The notes: generated by a model not told the origin, from the sequence alone. A stretch of DNA of 39,805 nucleotides from Streptomyces yangpuensis (GCF_001005295.1 NZ_LBMK01000003.1:1162721-1202525), one strand, 5' to 3'. Counted from the first letter of the stretch, positions 14,959 through 23,128 are shown. Translations and numbers: made by a program.

Positions 14959-15564
14959 TCAGGTCGGGCCCGGCCTGGGCAGACCGCGCAGGCCGCGGCG
15001 CCACACGGCCTCCGCCGCATGGGGTGTCGCGGCCCGGCCGCGGGCCTCCCGGGCGAAGAGCTGCGACGCGCAGGCGCTGCGCATCGCCTCCAGGGCACGG
15101 ATCTGCCGCTCTGCCCGCTGGAGGAGCTCCTCGATCAGGGCGGTGTCGATACGGGGGTCGGTGCGGGCCAGGCTCCGCAGCGAACGCCAGCAGGCCGCCT
15201 TGCCCTCCACCCCCACGCGCATCGCTTCGAGCTCCAGGACGTCGCTGAGCGGAGAGCGGGACAGGATGCGTCCGTTGAGCTTGAGCCTCCCCACCTTCTC
15301 GGCGAGCCGGCCCAGAGCGGCCCTGGTCCGCATCACGGGAACGTCGAGATCGGCCATCAGGGTGCGCAGGCTCAGCCGGTCCTGCGCCACCTGCTCGGCG
15401 AGCGACTCCAGGGAGGTGCCGAGGACCCCGCCCCGGCGGGCGTCGGCGGCCCGGCGGAGCATCTCGACGCCACCGTTCGCACCGGTCAGGTGGTCGTTGA
15501 GGTAGATGGCCAGGAAGCTGGGGGCGCGGCCCATGGGCGGCCGGTGACTCCGGTTCCGGTTCAC
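14959..15564 (-). CDS. Conserved hypothetical helical protein, 201 aa
   Basis: A 201-residue protein from a GTG at 15564 with GAGGAGG about 6 bases upstream. The core (about 14-170) is predicted all-helical: PSFLAIYLNDHLTGANGGVE, ESLAEQVAQDRLSLRTLMADL, GRLKLNGRILSRSPLSDVLE, and LLQRAERQIRALEAMRS. Repeated Glu, Asp and His in the first helices recall four-helix ferritin-like bundles, but a full set of metal ligands cannot be assigned. Homologous proteins of unknown function are frequent in Streptomyces genomes. The ribosome binding site overlaps the stop of the small gene upstream (gap 10 bases), indicating coupled translation. Confidence 0.75.
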   Translation of the reverse strand: MNRNRSHRPPMGRAPSFLAIYLNDHLTGANGGVEMLRRAADARRGGVLGTSLESLAEQVAQDRLSLRTLMADLDVPVMRTRAALGRLAEKVGRLKLNGRILSRSPLSDVLELEAMRVGVEGKAACWRSLRSLARTDPRIDTALIEELLQRAERQIRALEAMRSACASQLFAREARGRAATPHAAEAVWRRGLRGLPRPGPT

Positions 15565-15574
15565 GCGGGCCTCC

Positions 15575-15817
15575 TCAGTGCGACCGGCGAGGGTCGGCGG
15601 GCCGTTCCTCGTCCGGACCCGTCCACCGCGTGCCCCGGCCCGGCCCGCCGGACTCCACCGGCCGGTCCAGCCGGCTGGCCTCGTCGGTGTCCGCGGCCCG
15701 CGTGGTCCCGTCGTCCCGCTTCGGCTTCCCGGCCCGTTGCCCGGCGTGCGGAGCCCGGTGCCGGCCTTCGTCGTCGTGGTGCAGCGGGACTCCTCCTGCG
15801 CCGCCCTGGTCGTCCAT
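15575..15817 (-). CDS. Small hydrophilic protein, 80 aa
   Basis: An 80-residue, strongly charged protein starting MDDQGGAGGVPLHHDDEGRH and ending PDEERPADPRRSH. It has no hydrophobic core, so it is probably intrinsically disordered. The ATG at 15817 was chosen over a longer frame because AAAGGAG lies 5-11 bases before it. It is the first gene of the leftward operon (small protein, helical protein, PRC-barrel, GST-like) and stands about 75 bases downstream of a sigma-B-like promoter. No family is recognised. Confidence 0.65.
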   Translation of the reverse strand: MDDQGGAGGVPLHHDDEGRHRAPHAGQRAGKPKRDDGTTRAADTDEASRLDRPVESGGPGRGTRWTGPDEERPADPRRSH

Positions 15818-15899
15818 GACAGCTCCTTTCGTGCCCCCGGGTCCTCTCACCTCTTCCCGCGGTCCACTCGGGACCCCGGAGCCTCCCCTTCCCCGGCGC

Positions 15900-15924
15900 G
15901 TGCCCGGCCGGGGTGACCGGAAAC
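15900..15924 (-). promoter_or_regulatory. Sigma-B-like promoter of the four-gene operon
   Basis: On the minus strand GTTT (15924-15921), 15 bases, GGGCAC (15905-15900). The known S. coelicolor sigma-B consensus is GNNT, 14-16 bases, GGGTAC/T, so one base differs in the -10. The layout matches a second site at 21883-21907. Confidence 0.45.
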
Positions 15925-15964
15925 CTGGGAGACCTCGTACGAGGGGCCGGTCCCGGCCCGCTGC

Positions 15965-17155
15965 TCACGCGGACGCCGTCGCCCTCGCCAGGCCGTCGAC
16001 CACGTCGGTCAGCCTCCCGCGCCGGACATGGTCGGCACGCTGACGGGCGGCCCCGCCGCCCTCCGCGCGCAGCCGGTCGAGCACGGTGTCCACCAGGTGC
16101 AGGTCGCCGGCCGCGGCGAGCCCGGGAGCGGCCCGCTCGCGCAGCCGGTCCAGCATGTCCCACATGGGTATGTGAGCTCCGCTGACCGGATCGAGGCCCT
16201 CACCGCCGCACAGCCCGTGCAGGGCCGCGAGCCGGTGGGCCTCCCGCAGCCGCCCGCACTCCAGGAACGGCGGCGGCCGGCCTTCCTCGCGCTCCGGCAG
16301 CAGCACCCCCGCGAGCCCGCGGACGAGCGCCGCGAGCAGCACGACGGTGTCGAGGCGCGCGTTCACGTCGGCGACGCGGATCTCCAGCGTCGGGACGTGT
16401 TCGGACGGACGGGCGTACCAGTAGATCATCCGCCGGTCGAGCAGGGCACCGCACTGCACCAGATCATGCGCGATGCGCTCGTAGGAGGCCTCGTCGAGGA
16501 AGGGCGCGGGCCCCACGGTGGGCCAGCGGGCGTGTTCGACCGCCCGCCAGCTGGCATGCCCGGTGTCCCGGCCCCGGTCGAAGGGGGAATTGGCACTGAG
16601 GGCCTGCAATGTGGGCAGCCAGGGCCGGATGCGGTTGGCCAGGTCCAGGGCCTGCGCCCGGGAGGACACACCGATGTGGACATGGCAGCCGCACACGGGC
16701 TGGTCGTAGCCCCCCACTGCGGAGGCGAAACGGACCTCCATCCGTTGGTACCGCTCGTCCGTCGTGATGGCCAGCGGAGCCTCCGGCGGGATCACCGGAG
16801 TTCCGGTCCCGACGAGCAGGCAGTCCGCCGCGTCGGCCGCACGGACCAGCTCGGCCCGCAGCCACGCGAGCTCGGCCCGCAGCACGGCCGTGCTCGACGT
16901 GGGGCTCGTGCACGACTCGACCTGCGCGGTGAAGAACTCCGGCTGGACCAGCGGTCCGAGTCTGCCCGCGGCCGCCTCGATGACCCGGGCCGCCCGGCCC
17001 ACCGGGGCCCGGGTGCGGCGGTCGACGAGCAGGAACTCCTCCTCCACGCCCATGGTCGGCACGGTGGCCGCGGCGGAGCCGCCGCTTCCCGGTCGGAGGG
17101 GCGCGAGGGTCCGGCTGCCGCGGTGGGGCGCCGACGTGGACACGGCCAGTGACAT
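15965..17155 (-). CDS. Carboxylate-amine ligase, GCS2/YbdK family
   Basis: A 396-residue ATP-dependent ligase starting MSLAVSTSAPHRGSR. The family signature TMGVEEEFLLVDRRTRAPVG (about residues 34-53) carries the Glu residues that bind metal-ATP; further core segments are QVESCTSPTSSTAVLRAEL, QPVCGCHVHIGVSSRAQAL, NSPFDRGRDTG and PTLEIRVADVNARLDT. GCS2 enzymes join the gamma-carboxyl of glutamate to an amine, usually cysteine; YbdK in E. coli is weakly active and EgtA belongs to the related class. The ATG at 17155 follows GGAAGGAC. It lies 144 bases downstream of a class II amidotransferase gene in the same direction, with its own possible promoter in the gap. Confidence 0.9.
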   Translation of the reverse strand: MSLAVSTSAPHRGSRTLAPLRPGSGGSAAATVPTMGVEEEFLLVDRRTRAPVGRAARVIEAAAGRLGPLVQPEFFTAQVESCTSPTSSTAVLRAELAWLRAELVRAADAADCLLVGTGTPVIPPEAPLAITTDERYQRMEVRFASAVGGYDQPVCGCHVHIGVSSRAQALDLANRIRPWLPTLQALSANSPFDRGRDTGHASWRAVEHARWPTVGPAPFLDEASYERIAHDLVQCGALLDRRMIYWYARPSEHVPTLEIRVADVNARLDTVVLLAALVRGLAGVLLPEREEGRPPPFLECGRLREAHRLAALHGLCGGEGLDPVSGAHIPMWDMLDRLRERAAPGLAAAGDLHLVDTVLDRLRAEGGGAARQRADHVRRGRLTDVVDGLARATASA

Positions 17156-17254
17156 CGGGGGTCCTTCCGGGTGGGGGTGGGCGCCGTCGGCAACCGGTGG
17201 ACACCGGCTGGACCGAGGCGGTGGTGCCGTCCTTCCAGGCCCTCCCCAGAGCTT

Positions 17255-17284
17255 CACCTACCCGCCGTACCGTCCTTCACTCAA
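17255..17284 (-). promoter_or_regulatory. Candidate promoter of the GCS2 ligase gene
   Basis: On the minus strand TTGAGT (17284-17279), an 18-base spacer and TAGGTG (17260-17255), about 95 bases before the ligase start and within the 144-base gap after the amidotransferase gene. Confidence 0.35.
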
Positions 17285-17299
17285 GGGCACGGCCGTGGG

Positions 17300-18136
17300 T
17301 CAGAACTCCGGAATGAAGGGGAGATAGTCCACGTCCGGGCCGGACGGGATGACTGCGTAGCTGCTCTCGGGGAGTTCGTTCCACACGCCCGGCAGGTCGC
17401 CCAGCGGCTCTGAGACCACGATCCGGGTCTCGTCGGAGACCTCCCTCAGATAGTCGATCTCCGGGTAGAGGTGGCGGACCGTGTCGGCCCTGCTGCTGTA
17501 GTAGAGCGAGCGGGACCTGCCCTGGCTGGAGTACCGGAACGCCCACACGCGCTCGCCGTCGCTGACCGCCACCGTCATCTGGAGCGGCTCGGCCACGCCG
17601 TGCTCCTTGCCCAGTCGCTCCACCAGCCCCGCCATCCTGGCCACGGCGCCCGGAACGTCCTGGTCGAGCCCGTAGGTGACCGCCAGGTAGAACATCACCT
17701 CGGAGTCCGTGGACCCCTCGATGCACGGGAACAGGGCCGGGTCGACGGCCATGCACAGATCGCGCTGGAGCCGGTTGAAGTCCCCGATCGCCCCGTTGTG
17801 CATCCACAGCCAGCGGCCGTGCCGGAACGGGTGGCAGTTCGTCTGCTGGATCGCCGAGCCGGTCGAGGCCCTGACGTGCGCGAAGAACAGCGGGGAGCGG
17901 ACGTGCGCCGCGAGCTCCTGGAGGTTGCGGTTGTTCCAGGCCGGGCCGATGTCACGGAAGACCGCGGGCGTCCCGTTGCCGTCCGCGCTGTACCAGCCGA
18001 GCCCGAAGCCGTCGCCGTTGGTCGACTCCACACCCATCCGGGACCGCAGGCTCTGGTTGATCAGCGAGTGCTCGGGGCGGTAGAGCACGGTGTCGAGCAG
18101 CACGGGCGTACCCGAGTAGGCGAGCCACCGACACAT
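17300..18136 (-). CDS. Class II glutamine amidotransferase (EgtC/YafJ-like)
   Basis: A 278-residue Ntn-hydrolase. The start was set at the ATG at 18136 because it places the catalytic cysteine directly after the initiator Met (MCRWLAYSG); an in-frame ATG three codons earlier would block N-terminal Cys exposure. Core motifs follow: NGDGFGLGWY, FFAHVRASTGSAIQQTNCHP and WLWMHNGAIGDFNRL. Such enzymes hydrolyse a gamma-glutamyl amide; EgtC cleaves the gamma-glutamyl group during ergothioneine synthesis and YafJ is a close relative. Paired with the GCS2 ligase it could form a gamma-glutamyl add/remove couple, but egtB, egtD and egtE are absent here. It is divergent from the ANTAR-phosphatase gene. 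Confidence 0.88.
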   Translation of the reverse strand: MCRWLAYSGTPVLLDTVLYRPEHSLINQSLRSRMGVESTNGDGFGLGWYSADGNGTPAVFRDIGPAWNNRNLQELAAHVRSPLFFAHVRASTGSAIQQTNCHPFRHGRWLWMHNGAIGDFNRLQRDLCMAVDPALFPCIEGSTDSEVMFYLAVTYGLDQDVPGAVARMAGLVERLGKEHGVAEPLQMTVAVSDGERVWAFRYSSQGRSRSLYYSSRADTVRHLYPEIDYLREVSDETRIVVSEPLGDLPGVWNELPESSYAVIPSGPDVDYLPFIPEF

Positions 18137-18263
18137 GCGCACCATCCCTTTCACGGCTTGCTCCGAGGGTAACTCCGCGGGCCGCCCCCTTCCCGCGGGG
18201 CGCACGGCGCCCCGGGCCCGCAGCCGGGCGCGCACCCGGGAACCGCCGTGCCATCCTCAAGGT

Positions 18264-20696
18264 ATGACGCACCACGTCGTGCCTCCCGACGAAGGTGCCT
18301 CGCCCGAGGTGCTGGCGTTGGCCAAGGTGGTGGCCAGGCTGCGGTCGGAGATCGCGGACCTGGAGGGCATCGCCGCGGCCACAGCCGTGCTGGAGCGCGC
18401 CAAGGGCGTCCTGATGGCCCAGACGGGAATCTCCGCCGACGCGGCCTACGAGGAGCTGCTCGAACGCGCCGCCCGGCGGCACCGGACCCTGATGGAGGAG
18501 TGCTGGCTCGCGCTGGGCCGGATCCGCTCCGACCGGCCCCCCGCACCCCTGACCGGCCCGTCCCCGCCGCCCGCCACGGCCCAGGACCGGACCCGGCGGC
18601 AGCCGGACGCCGGCTCCGCGGTCCCGTGCGACGGTCCGCCCGACGAGGACGGGCTGCGCCCGCTCCTGGCCCGGATCGCGGAGTGCCTGGCCGAGGCGGG
18701 CGACGAGGCGGACATCGCGGAGCTGCTGCGGGCCGTGCTGGCCGAGCCGGTCGGAGTGGACGCCGTCATGATCTACACCGTCACGGCCGCGGGCAGCCTG
18801 GAACTGACCGGACACGCCGGCATCGACGAGGAGCTGGCCGATCAGTGGAGCCACGTGCCGCCGCTCGGCGGCGTCGCCGCCTTCGAGGCGATCGAGGCGC
18901 GGCACCCGGTCTGGCTGGAGGACCCGGTGGCGGACGCACACCGCTACCTGCTGATCGGCAACCCGCCCGAGCGGTGGCCCTCGCGGGCCTGGATCCCCGT
19001 GCCGTCCGACGGACTCGCCAGGGCCGCCGTGGGGTTCCTGCGCACCCGGCCCGGCGCCTTCGACCCCGCCACGCGGACGCTGCTGCGCCAGGCCGTACGG
19101 CTGTGCGGCGCGCTGCTGCGCGCCTTCGGCACGACCGCGGGCGCCGAGGACGGGGCGGCGATCGCCCCCGACGTCGTGGAACAGGCCCAGCGGATCCTCG
19201 ACGTGCTGTCCGGGCCCGCCGTGCTGCTCACCCCGCTGCGTTCCCCGGCGGGGGAGATCGAGGACTACCGGATCGACGCCGCCGCGCCGGACTCCGTCGA
19301 CGTGGCCGGCCGCCGGGGCAAGGAGCTCATCGGGCGGAAGGTCCTGGAGACCTACCCCACCGTGGCGGGGACCGCGCTGTGGGAGGGCTACCGGGACACG
19401 CTCGCCACCGGCGCGGTGTACGAAGGCGAGCCCTTCCGCTACCAGGAGGTGGGCGCCGGCTTCCCCCAGGAATCCGTGTACTCCGTCCGGGCCACACGCC
19501 TCGGAGGACGCCTGATCGTCTCCTGGATCCGGCACGACACCAGCGAACGGGAACTGCGCAGGCTGGCCGACATGCAGCGGCTGGGCAACCTCGGCTGGGC
19601 GGGATGGCAGCTGACGACGGACCGGGTCGCCTGGTCCGACCAGGTCTACGCCATCTTCGACCGCGAGGCCGCCCTGGGGCCCATCGGCCTGGAGGAACTG
19701 CCCCGCCACGTGCTGCCGGAGGACCAGGCGAGGCTCGCCGCCGCCGTCCGACGGCTGCTGAGGCTCGGACACCCCGTGGACCAGCCCTTCCGGATCACCA
19801 CCGCGGACGGCGTACGGCACCTGCGCATCGTCGCGGAGGCGCAGACCGACGCCAACGGCACCCCGGTCGAGGTGCACGGGTTCTTCCAGGACGTCACCGC
19901 CCAGCGCGACGCCGAACTCGCGCTGCGCGAGAGCGAGCGGGCCGTCCTCCTCCAGCGCGGCATGCTCCAGGCCGAACGCGCCCTCGCCGCGCGGCTCCAG
20001 GCGACCCTGCTGCCGCTGCCCGAACAGTCCCTGGAACTCGCCGGCCTGTGCGTCGGCGTGGCCTGCATACCCGCCGACAGCGGGGTCAACGTCGGCGGCG
20101 ACTGGTACAGCGCCATCGAACTGCCCGACAGGAGCGCGCTCTTCGTCGTCGGCGACGTGGCCGGCCACGGCCTCGCGGCCGTCGGCACCATGGCCCAGCT
20201 GCGGTTCACCGCCAAGGGCATGACCATCACCGGATCGGCCCTCATCGACGTCCTGCGCCGGCTCAACAACCTCCTGCTCCACCCGGATTCGGAGCCGTCC
20301 GCCACCGCGACCATGTTCATCGGCCGCTACCAGCCGGAGGAACGGCGTCTCACCTGGGCGAGGGCCGGGCACCTGCCACCCCTGCTGATCCGCGACGGCC
20401 GGGGGAGTTTCCTCCCGCAGCCCGACGGCTGTCTCCTGGGCGCCGCCCGCGACTCCGTCTACCGACAGGCCGTCATCGACCTCCTGCCGGGCGACCGCCT
20501 GCTGGTCTACACCGACGGGCTCGTGGAGGAGCCGGGCGAGGACATCGGTCTCGGACTGGAACGGCTCGCGCAGGACACCGTACGCCTCCTGCGGGACGGC
20601 CTCGACGAGCAACTCGCCCACACACTTGCGGGGCGGCGCCTGGCCAACCGGGACGACATCTGCGTCCTGGACATCCATGTGCCGGACGAGGCGTGA
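18264..20696 (+). CDS. ANTAR-GAF-PAS-PP2C (SpoIIE-type) multidomain phosphatase
   Basis: An 810-residue signalling protein. Domains in order: an ANTAR RNA-binding domain at about 28-86 (LERAKGVLMAQTGISADAAY, then LMEECWLAL); a GAF-like sensor at about 125-290; two PAS-type regions at about 300-430 and 435-560, the latter ending VHGFFQDVTAQRDAE; a short coiled coil; and a PPM/PP2C phosphatase at about 585-808 with metal ligands in GGDWYSAIE, VVGDVAGHG, LLVYTDGLVEEPGED and NRDDICVLDI. Such phosphatases usually act on anti-anti-sigma factors. An ANTAR domain on the same chain is unusual and suggests a second output on RNA. The ATG at 18264 lacks a clear ribosome binding site. No membrane segment is visible. 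Confidence 0.9.
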   Translation: MTHHVVPPDEGASPEVLALAKVVARLRSEIADLEGIAAATAVLERAKGVLMAQTGISADAAYEELLERAARRHRTLMEECWLALGRIRSDRPPAPLTGPSPPPATAQDRTRRQPDAGSAVPCDGPPDEDGLRPLLARIAECLAEAGDEADIAELLRAVLAEPVGVDAVMIYTVTAAGSLELTGHAGIDEELADQWSHVPPLGGVAAFEAIEARHPVWLEDPVADAHRYLLIGNPPERWPSRAWIPVPSDGLARAAVGFLRTRPGAFDPATRTLLRQAVRLCGALLRAFGTTAGAEDGAAIAPDVVEQAQRILDVLSGPAVLLTPLRSPAGEIEDYRIDAAAPDSVDVAGRRGKELIGRKVLETYPTVAGTALWEGYRDTLATGAVYEGEPFRYQEVGAGFPQESVYSVRATRLGGRLIVSWIRHDTSERELRRLADMQRLGNLGWAGWQLTTDRVAWSDQVYAIFDREAALGPIGLEELPRHVLPEDQARLAAAVRRLLRLGHPVDQPFRITTADGVRHLRIVAEAQTDANGTPVEVHGFFQDVTAQRDAELALRESERAVLLQRGMLQAERALAARLQATLLPLPEQSLELAGLCVGVACIPADSGVNVGGDWYSAIELPDRSALFVVGDVAGHGLAAVGTMAQLRFTAKGMTITGSALIDVLRRLNNLLLHPDSEPSATATMFIGRYQPEERRLTWARAGHLPPLLIRDGRGSFLPQPDGCLLGAARDSVYRQAVIDLLPGDRLLVYTDGLVEEPGEDIGLGLERLAQDTVRLLRDGLDEQLAHTLAGRRLANRDDICVLDIHVPDEA

Positions 20697-20743
20697 CCTT
20701 GTCCGGCACATGGGGCACCCGGGGCCGGCGGACGTCCGGGCGG

Positions 20744-20774
20744 ACCGGGCGGTTCAGGTCCTGAACCGCCCGGT
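20744..20774. terminator. Bidirectional hairpin between phosphatase and paralogue genes
   Basis: ACCGGGCGGTTCA pairs perfectly with TGAACCGCCCGGT around a GGTCC loop. It lies between convergent genes; its right edge touches the stop codon of the leftward gene. Confidence 0.85.
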
Positions 20775-21296
20775 TCAGGTCTTGAGGAGACGGTTGAAGA
20801 ACGAGCGGTAGTGCTGCAGCGCCACCCGCAGATCCTCCGTCGCCACCTGCTCACCGCGTCCCCACTGGCCCTCCAGGCCCTGCTTGCGCGTGGAGAAGCT
20901 GCTTGCCAGGTCCTGCATGACCTCCGCCACCAGGGTGTCCGCCGACCGCACGGCGTCCTGCGGATCGTCGACGAAGCGGCCCTGGATCTCACTCCACTTC
21001 CTGCGGTACTCCTCGGTGTCCGCCGTGCCGAGGAGCGGTTCCTCGGTGTCGGCGGCCACGTGTTCGCCGGTGTCGGCCCGGCCGGCCGACTCGGCGGTGC
21101 CGGCTCCGTCGGTCCCGGCCGGCTCCTCGTCCCGTGCGCCGCCCGGCCGCTCGGAGGTGGCCTCCCCGGGGTAGAGGGGCGCCTGCCCCTCGTCGCGCGC
21201 ACCCGAATTCGTATCGCGCGCACCCGAGTTCATGATGTCTTCCGTGGTCGGACCGGATTCGCCGGCCCGGGCCTCCTGGTCTCCACGTATCCGCAT
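20775..21296 (-). CDS. Hydrophilic protein, downstream member of a tandem paralogous pair
   Basis: A 173-residue protein. Residues 1-90 are acidic, Gly/Ala/Thr-rich and probably disordered (MRIRGDQEARAGESGPTTED). The C-terminal part is a helical domain: EEYRRKWSEIQGRFVDDPQD, AVRSADTLVAEVMQDLASSF and TEDLRVALQHYRSFFNRLLK. The same three blocks occur in the gene just upstream, so the two are paralogues; the family is widespread in Streptomyces with no known function. The ATG at 21296 is separated from the upstream stop by one base (TGACATG), indicating translational coupling. Confidence 0.75.
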   Translation of the reverse strand: MRIRGDQEARAGESGPTTEDIMNSGARDTNSGARDEGQAPLYPGEATSERPGGARDEEPAGTDGAGTAESAGRADTGEHVAADTEEPLLGTADTEEYRRKWSEIQGRFVDDPQDAVRSADTLVAEVMQDLASSFSTRKQGLEGQWGRGEQVATEDLRVALQHYRSFFNRLLKT

Positions 21297-21297
21297 G

Positions 21298-21840
21298 TCA
21301 ACGACTCCTCTGATCCGTCAGAAGTTCTTGGAACAGGGCGCGGTAGTGCACCATCGCCCCGCGCAGTTCCTCCGTGGTCGCCCCGCCGTCGCCGCTGCGC
21401 ACCTTGACGTCGTGCGCGGCCCGGTAGTGGTCGAGGGTGCGCCCGTGTTCGACGGACAGGTCGCGCAGCCGGCCCTCGTACCCGGTGGTGGGGTAGCCGC
21501 GCTCGTCCATCAGCCTGGCGACCAGGTCGTCCGCCTCCGCCACGGAGCTCTCCGGGCGGTCCACGAAGTGTTCCTGGACGTCGCTCCAGGCGTCGGCGTA
21601 CTCGCGCCGCCGCCCGGCGGGGAGTTCCTTGATGTCGAGCTGTTCGTGCCGCTGTTCACGGGCGCGCAGGTCGCGCTCGGCAGCCCTCGCGCCGCCCTCC
21701 TCCTGCACGGTGCGCTCGTACTCGGGGCCGAACCGGTCGCGCAGGTGCCGTCGGCGCGCCGACAGCCACAGCGTCGCGATGATCGCGAGTACCACGACCG
21801 CCGCGATGACGATCAGCAGTACGAGTGTGGTGGTGGACAT
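21298..21840 (-). CDS. Membrane-anchored member of the tandem paralogous pair
   Basis: A 180-residue protein starting MSTTTLVLLIVIAAVVVLAI, a single membrane segment (about residues 4-27) followed by basic residues (SARRRHLRDRFG), so the C-terminal part should face the cytoplasm. The C-terminal helical domain has YADAWSDVQEHFVDRPESSV, AEADDLVARLMDERGY and TEELRGAMVHYRALFQELLT, matching the soluble paralogue block by block. The arrangement, one anchored and one free copy of the same domain, suggests they pair at the membrane; this is inference. It is the first gene of the two-gene unit and follows a sigma-B-like promoter. Confidence 0.8.
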   Translation of the reverse strand: MSTTTLVLLIVIAAVVVLAIIATLWLSARRRHLRDRFGPEYERTVQEEGGARAAERDLRAREQRHEQLDIKELPAGRRREYADAWSDVQEHFVDRPESSVAEADDLVARLMDERGYPTTGYEGRLRDLSVEHGRTLDHYRAAHDVKVRSGDGGATTEELRGAMVHYRALFQELLTDQRSR

Positions 21841-21882
21841 GTCCGCACTCCATTCCGGTGCCTTTGCCTGTGTGTCACGCGG

Positions 21883-21907
21883 CTGCCCGCACTGCGGTGG
21901 GCCAAAC
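21883..21907 (-). promoter_or_regulatory. Sigma-B-like promoter of the paralogue pair
   Basis: On the minus strand GTTT (21907-21904), 15 bases, GGGCAG (21888-21883), about 43 bases before the gene start. Spacing is identical to the site at 15900-15924; the -10 differs from GGGTAC at two positions. Confidence 0.4.
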
Positions 21908-21930
21908 CCGGACGTATCCTGCTCGGTCGC

Positions 21931-23046
21931 TCACCGGGCCGTATGGACGGACAGCGTGTCCTGCGGGGTACGGGACACCGCGGTGCCGAACGTACGGCCG
22001 GCGCGGGTGAGCGCCTCGCCGAGCCCGTCGGCGTCCGCGCGCGAGGCGCGGCGCAGCCGCATCCGGTGGGCCTGCAGGGGGACCAGGCTCGCGTCGTCGA
22101 GGAGTCCGGTGTCCGGCTCCAGGCGCAGGAGGTACAGCAGCCGGAGGTCGTCCCGGTACTGCTCGTGGCCGCCGATCCCCTCGTAGTCGTCGATCAGATC
22201 CCCGCAGCCGTAGAGGACCGGATGCCCCCGGTACACCTCGATCGGGCGCGGATGGTGCGAGGAGTGCCCGTGGACGACGTCCGCGCCGCCGTCGACGAGG
22301 GCGTGCGCGAAGCGGACCTGCTCGCGGGGGACGGCGTAACCCCAGTTGGAACCCCAGTGCACGGAGACGACCGCGAGGTCGCCGGACCGCTTCGCCCGCC
22401 GGATACGGCCCGTCACCTCGGCCGCGTCCCCCTCCGAGGACTCGTCGACGAGGTCGACCCCGCTCCGGCCGGCCCCGGCCGCCCAGCCGTGGGGGATCCC
22501 GCTCGATGCCGACCCGAGGGCGAAGACCAGCACGCGCCGGCCCCCGGGCAGGGGGACCACCGCGGGCCGCCGCGCCGCGTCCAGGTCGCCGCCCGCACCC
22601 GCCGTCCGCAGCCCGGCGGCGGCGAGCGCGTCGAGGGTCTCGGCCAGACCGCGCCGCCCGTAGTCCATGACGTGGTTGTTGGCGAGGACGCAGACATCCG
22701 GACGGGCGACGGCCAGCGCGGGAAGGTTGGCCGGGTGCATCCGGTAGTGGACCGCCTTCCCGGGCGCGAGGTCGTCGCTCACGGTGACGGAGGTTTCCAG
22801 ATTGACGATACGGGCATCCGGCGCGGCCGCCTCCAGGACCGGCAGGGCCTCGCCCCAGGGCCAGGTGTACGGAACCCGGCGCGGGACGGCGCCGTTCGCC
22901 GCCTCCGCCAGCTCGACGTAGGTGCGGGCATCACGGACGTACGCCTCCGGCAGCGCGGGGTCACCGGGGTGCGGGAGGATCTGGTCGACGCCGCGGCCGA
23001 GCATCACATCACCGGCGAGGAACAGCGTCACGAACGCACCGTCCAC
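21931..23046 (-). CDS. CapA family metallophosphatase-like protein
   Basis: A 371-residue protein with the CapA (poly-gamma-glutamate synthesis) phosphoesterase fold: TLFLAGDVMLGRGVDQIL near the N-terminus, ARIVNLETSVT, VCVLANNHVMDYGRRGLAET, VVSVHWGSNWGY and DVVHGHSSHHPRPIEVYRG. The Asp, Asn-His and His-x-His residues of the metal site are all present. CapA itself is a membrane protein of capsule export; this one has no signal peptide or membrane helix, so it is a cytoplasmic relative whose substrate is unknown. The start is uncertain: the GTG at 23046 has GGAGG only 2 bases away; a GTG at 23031 is also possible. It is divergent from polX over 82 bases. Confidence 0.85.
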   Translation of the reverse strand: MDGAFVTLFLAGDVMLGRGVDQILPHPGDPALPEAYVRDARTYVELAEAANGAVPRRVPYTWPWGEALPVLEAAAPDARIVNLETSVTVSDDLAPGKAVHYRMHPANLPALAVARPDVCVLANNHVMDYGRRGLAETLDALAAAGLRTAGAGGDLDAARRPAVVPLPGGRRVLVFALGSASSGIPHGWAAGAGRSGVDLVDESSEGDAAEVTGRIRRAKRSGDLAVVSVHWGSNWGYAVPREQVRFAHALVDGGADVVHGHSSHHPRPIEVYRGHPVLYGCGDLIDDYEGIGGHEQYRDDLRLLYLLRLEPDTGLLDDASLVPLQAHRMRLRRASRADADGLGEALTRAGRTFGTAVSRTPQDTLSVHTAR

Positions 23047-23128
23047 CCCTCCAGGCTATGCCCCGCCCGCCCCCGCGCCGCACGTCCGTCCGGGTGCCCG
23101 CCCCGCACCCGCGGGGCACCCTGGAGGC

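Noticed and set aside
18137..18145. ATG at 18145 as the amidotransferase start
   Set aside because: It would put three residues before the catalytic Cys; class II enzymes need the Cys directly after the removed Met.
17952..20711. Very long leftward frame (919 codons) opposite the ANTAR-phosphatase
   Set aside because: It mirrors the phosphatase gene in a GC-rich genome; its composition (Val, Gly, Arg, Gln rich, no domains) is typical of antisense frames, while the rightward protein has clear domains.
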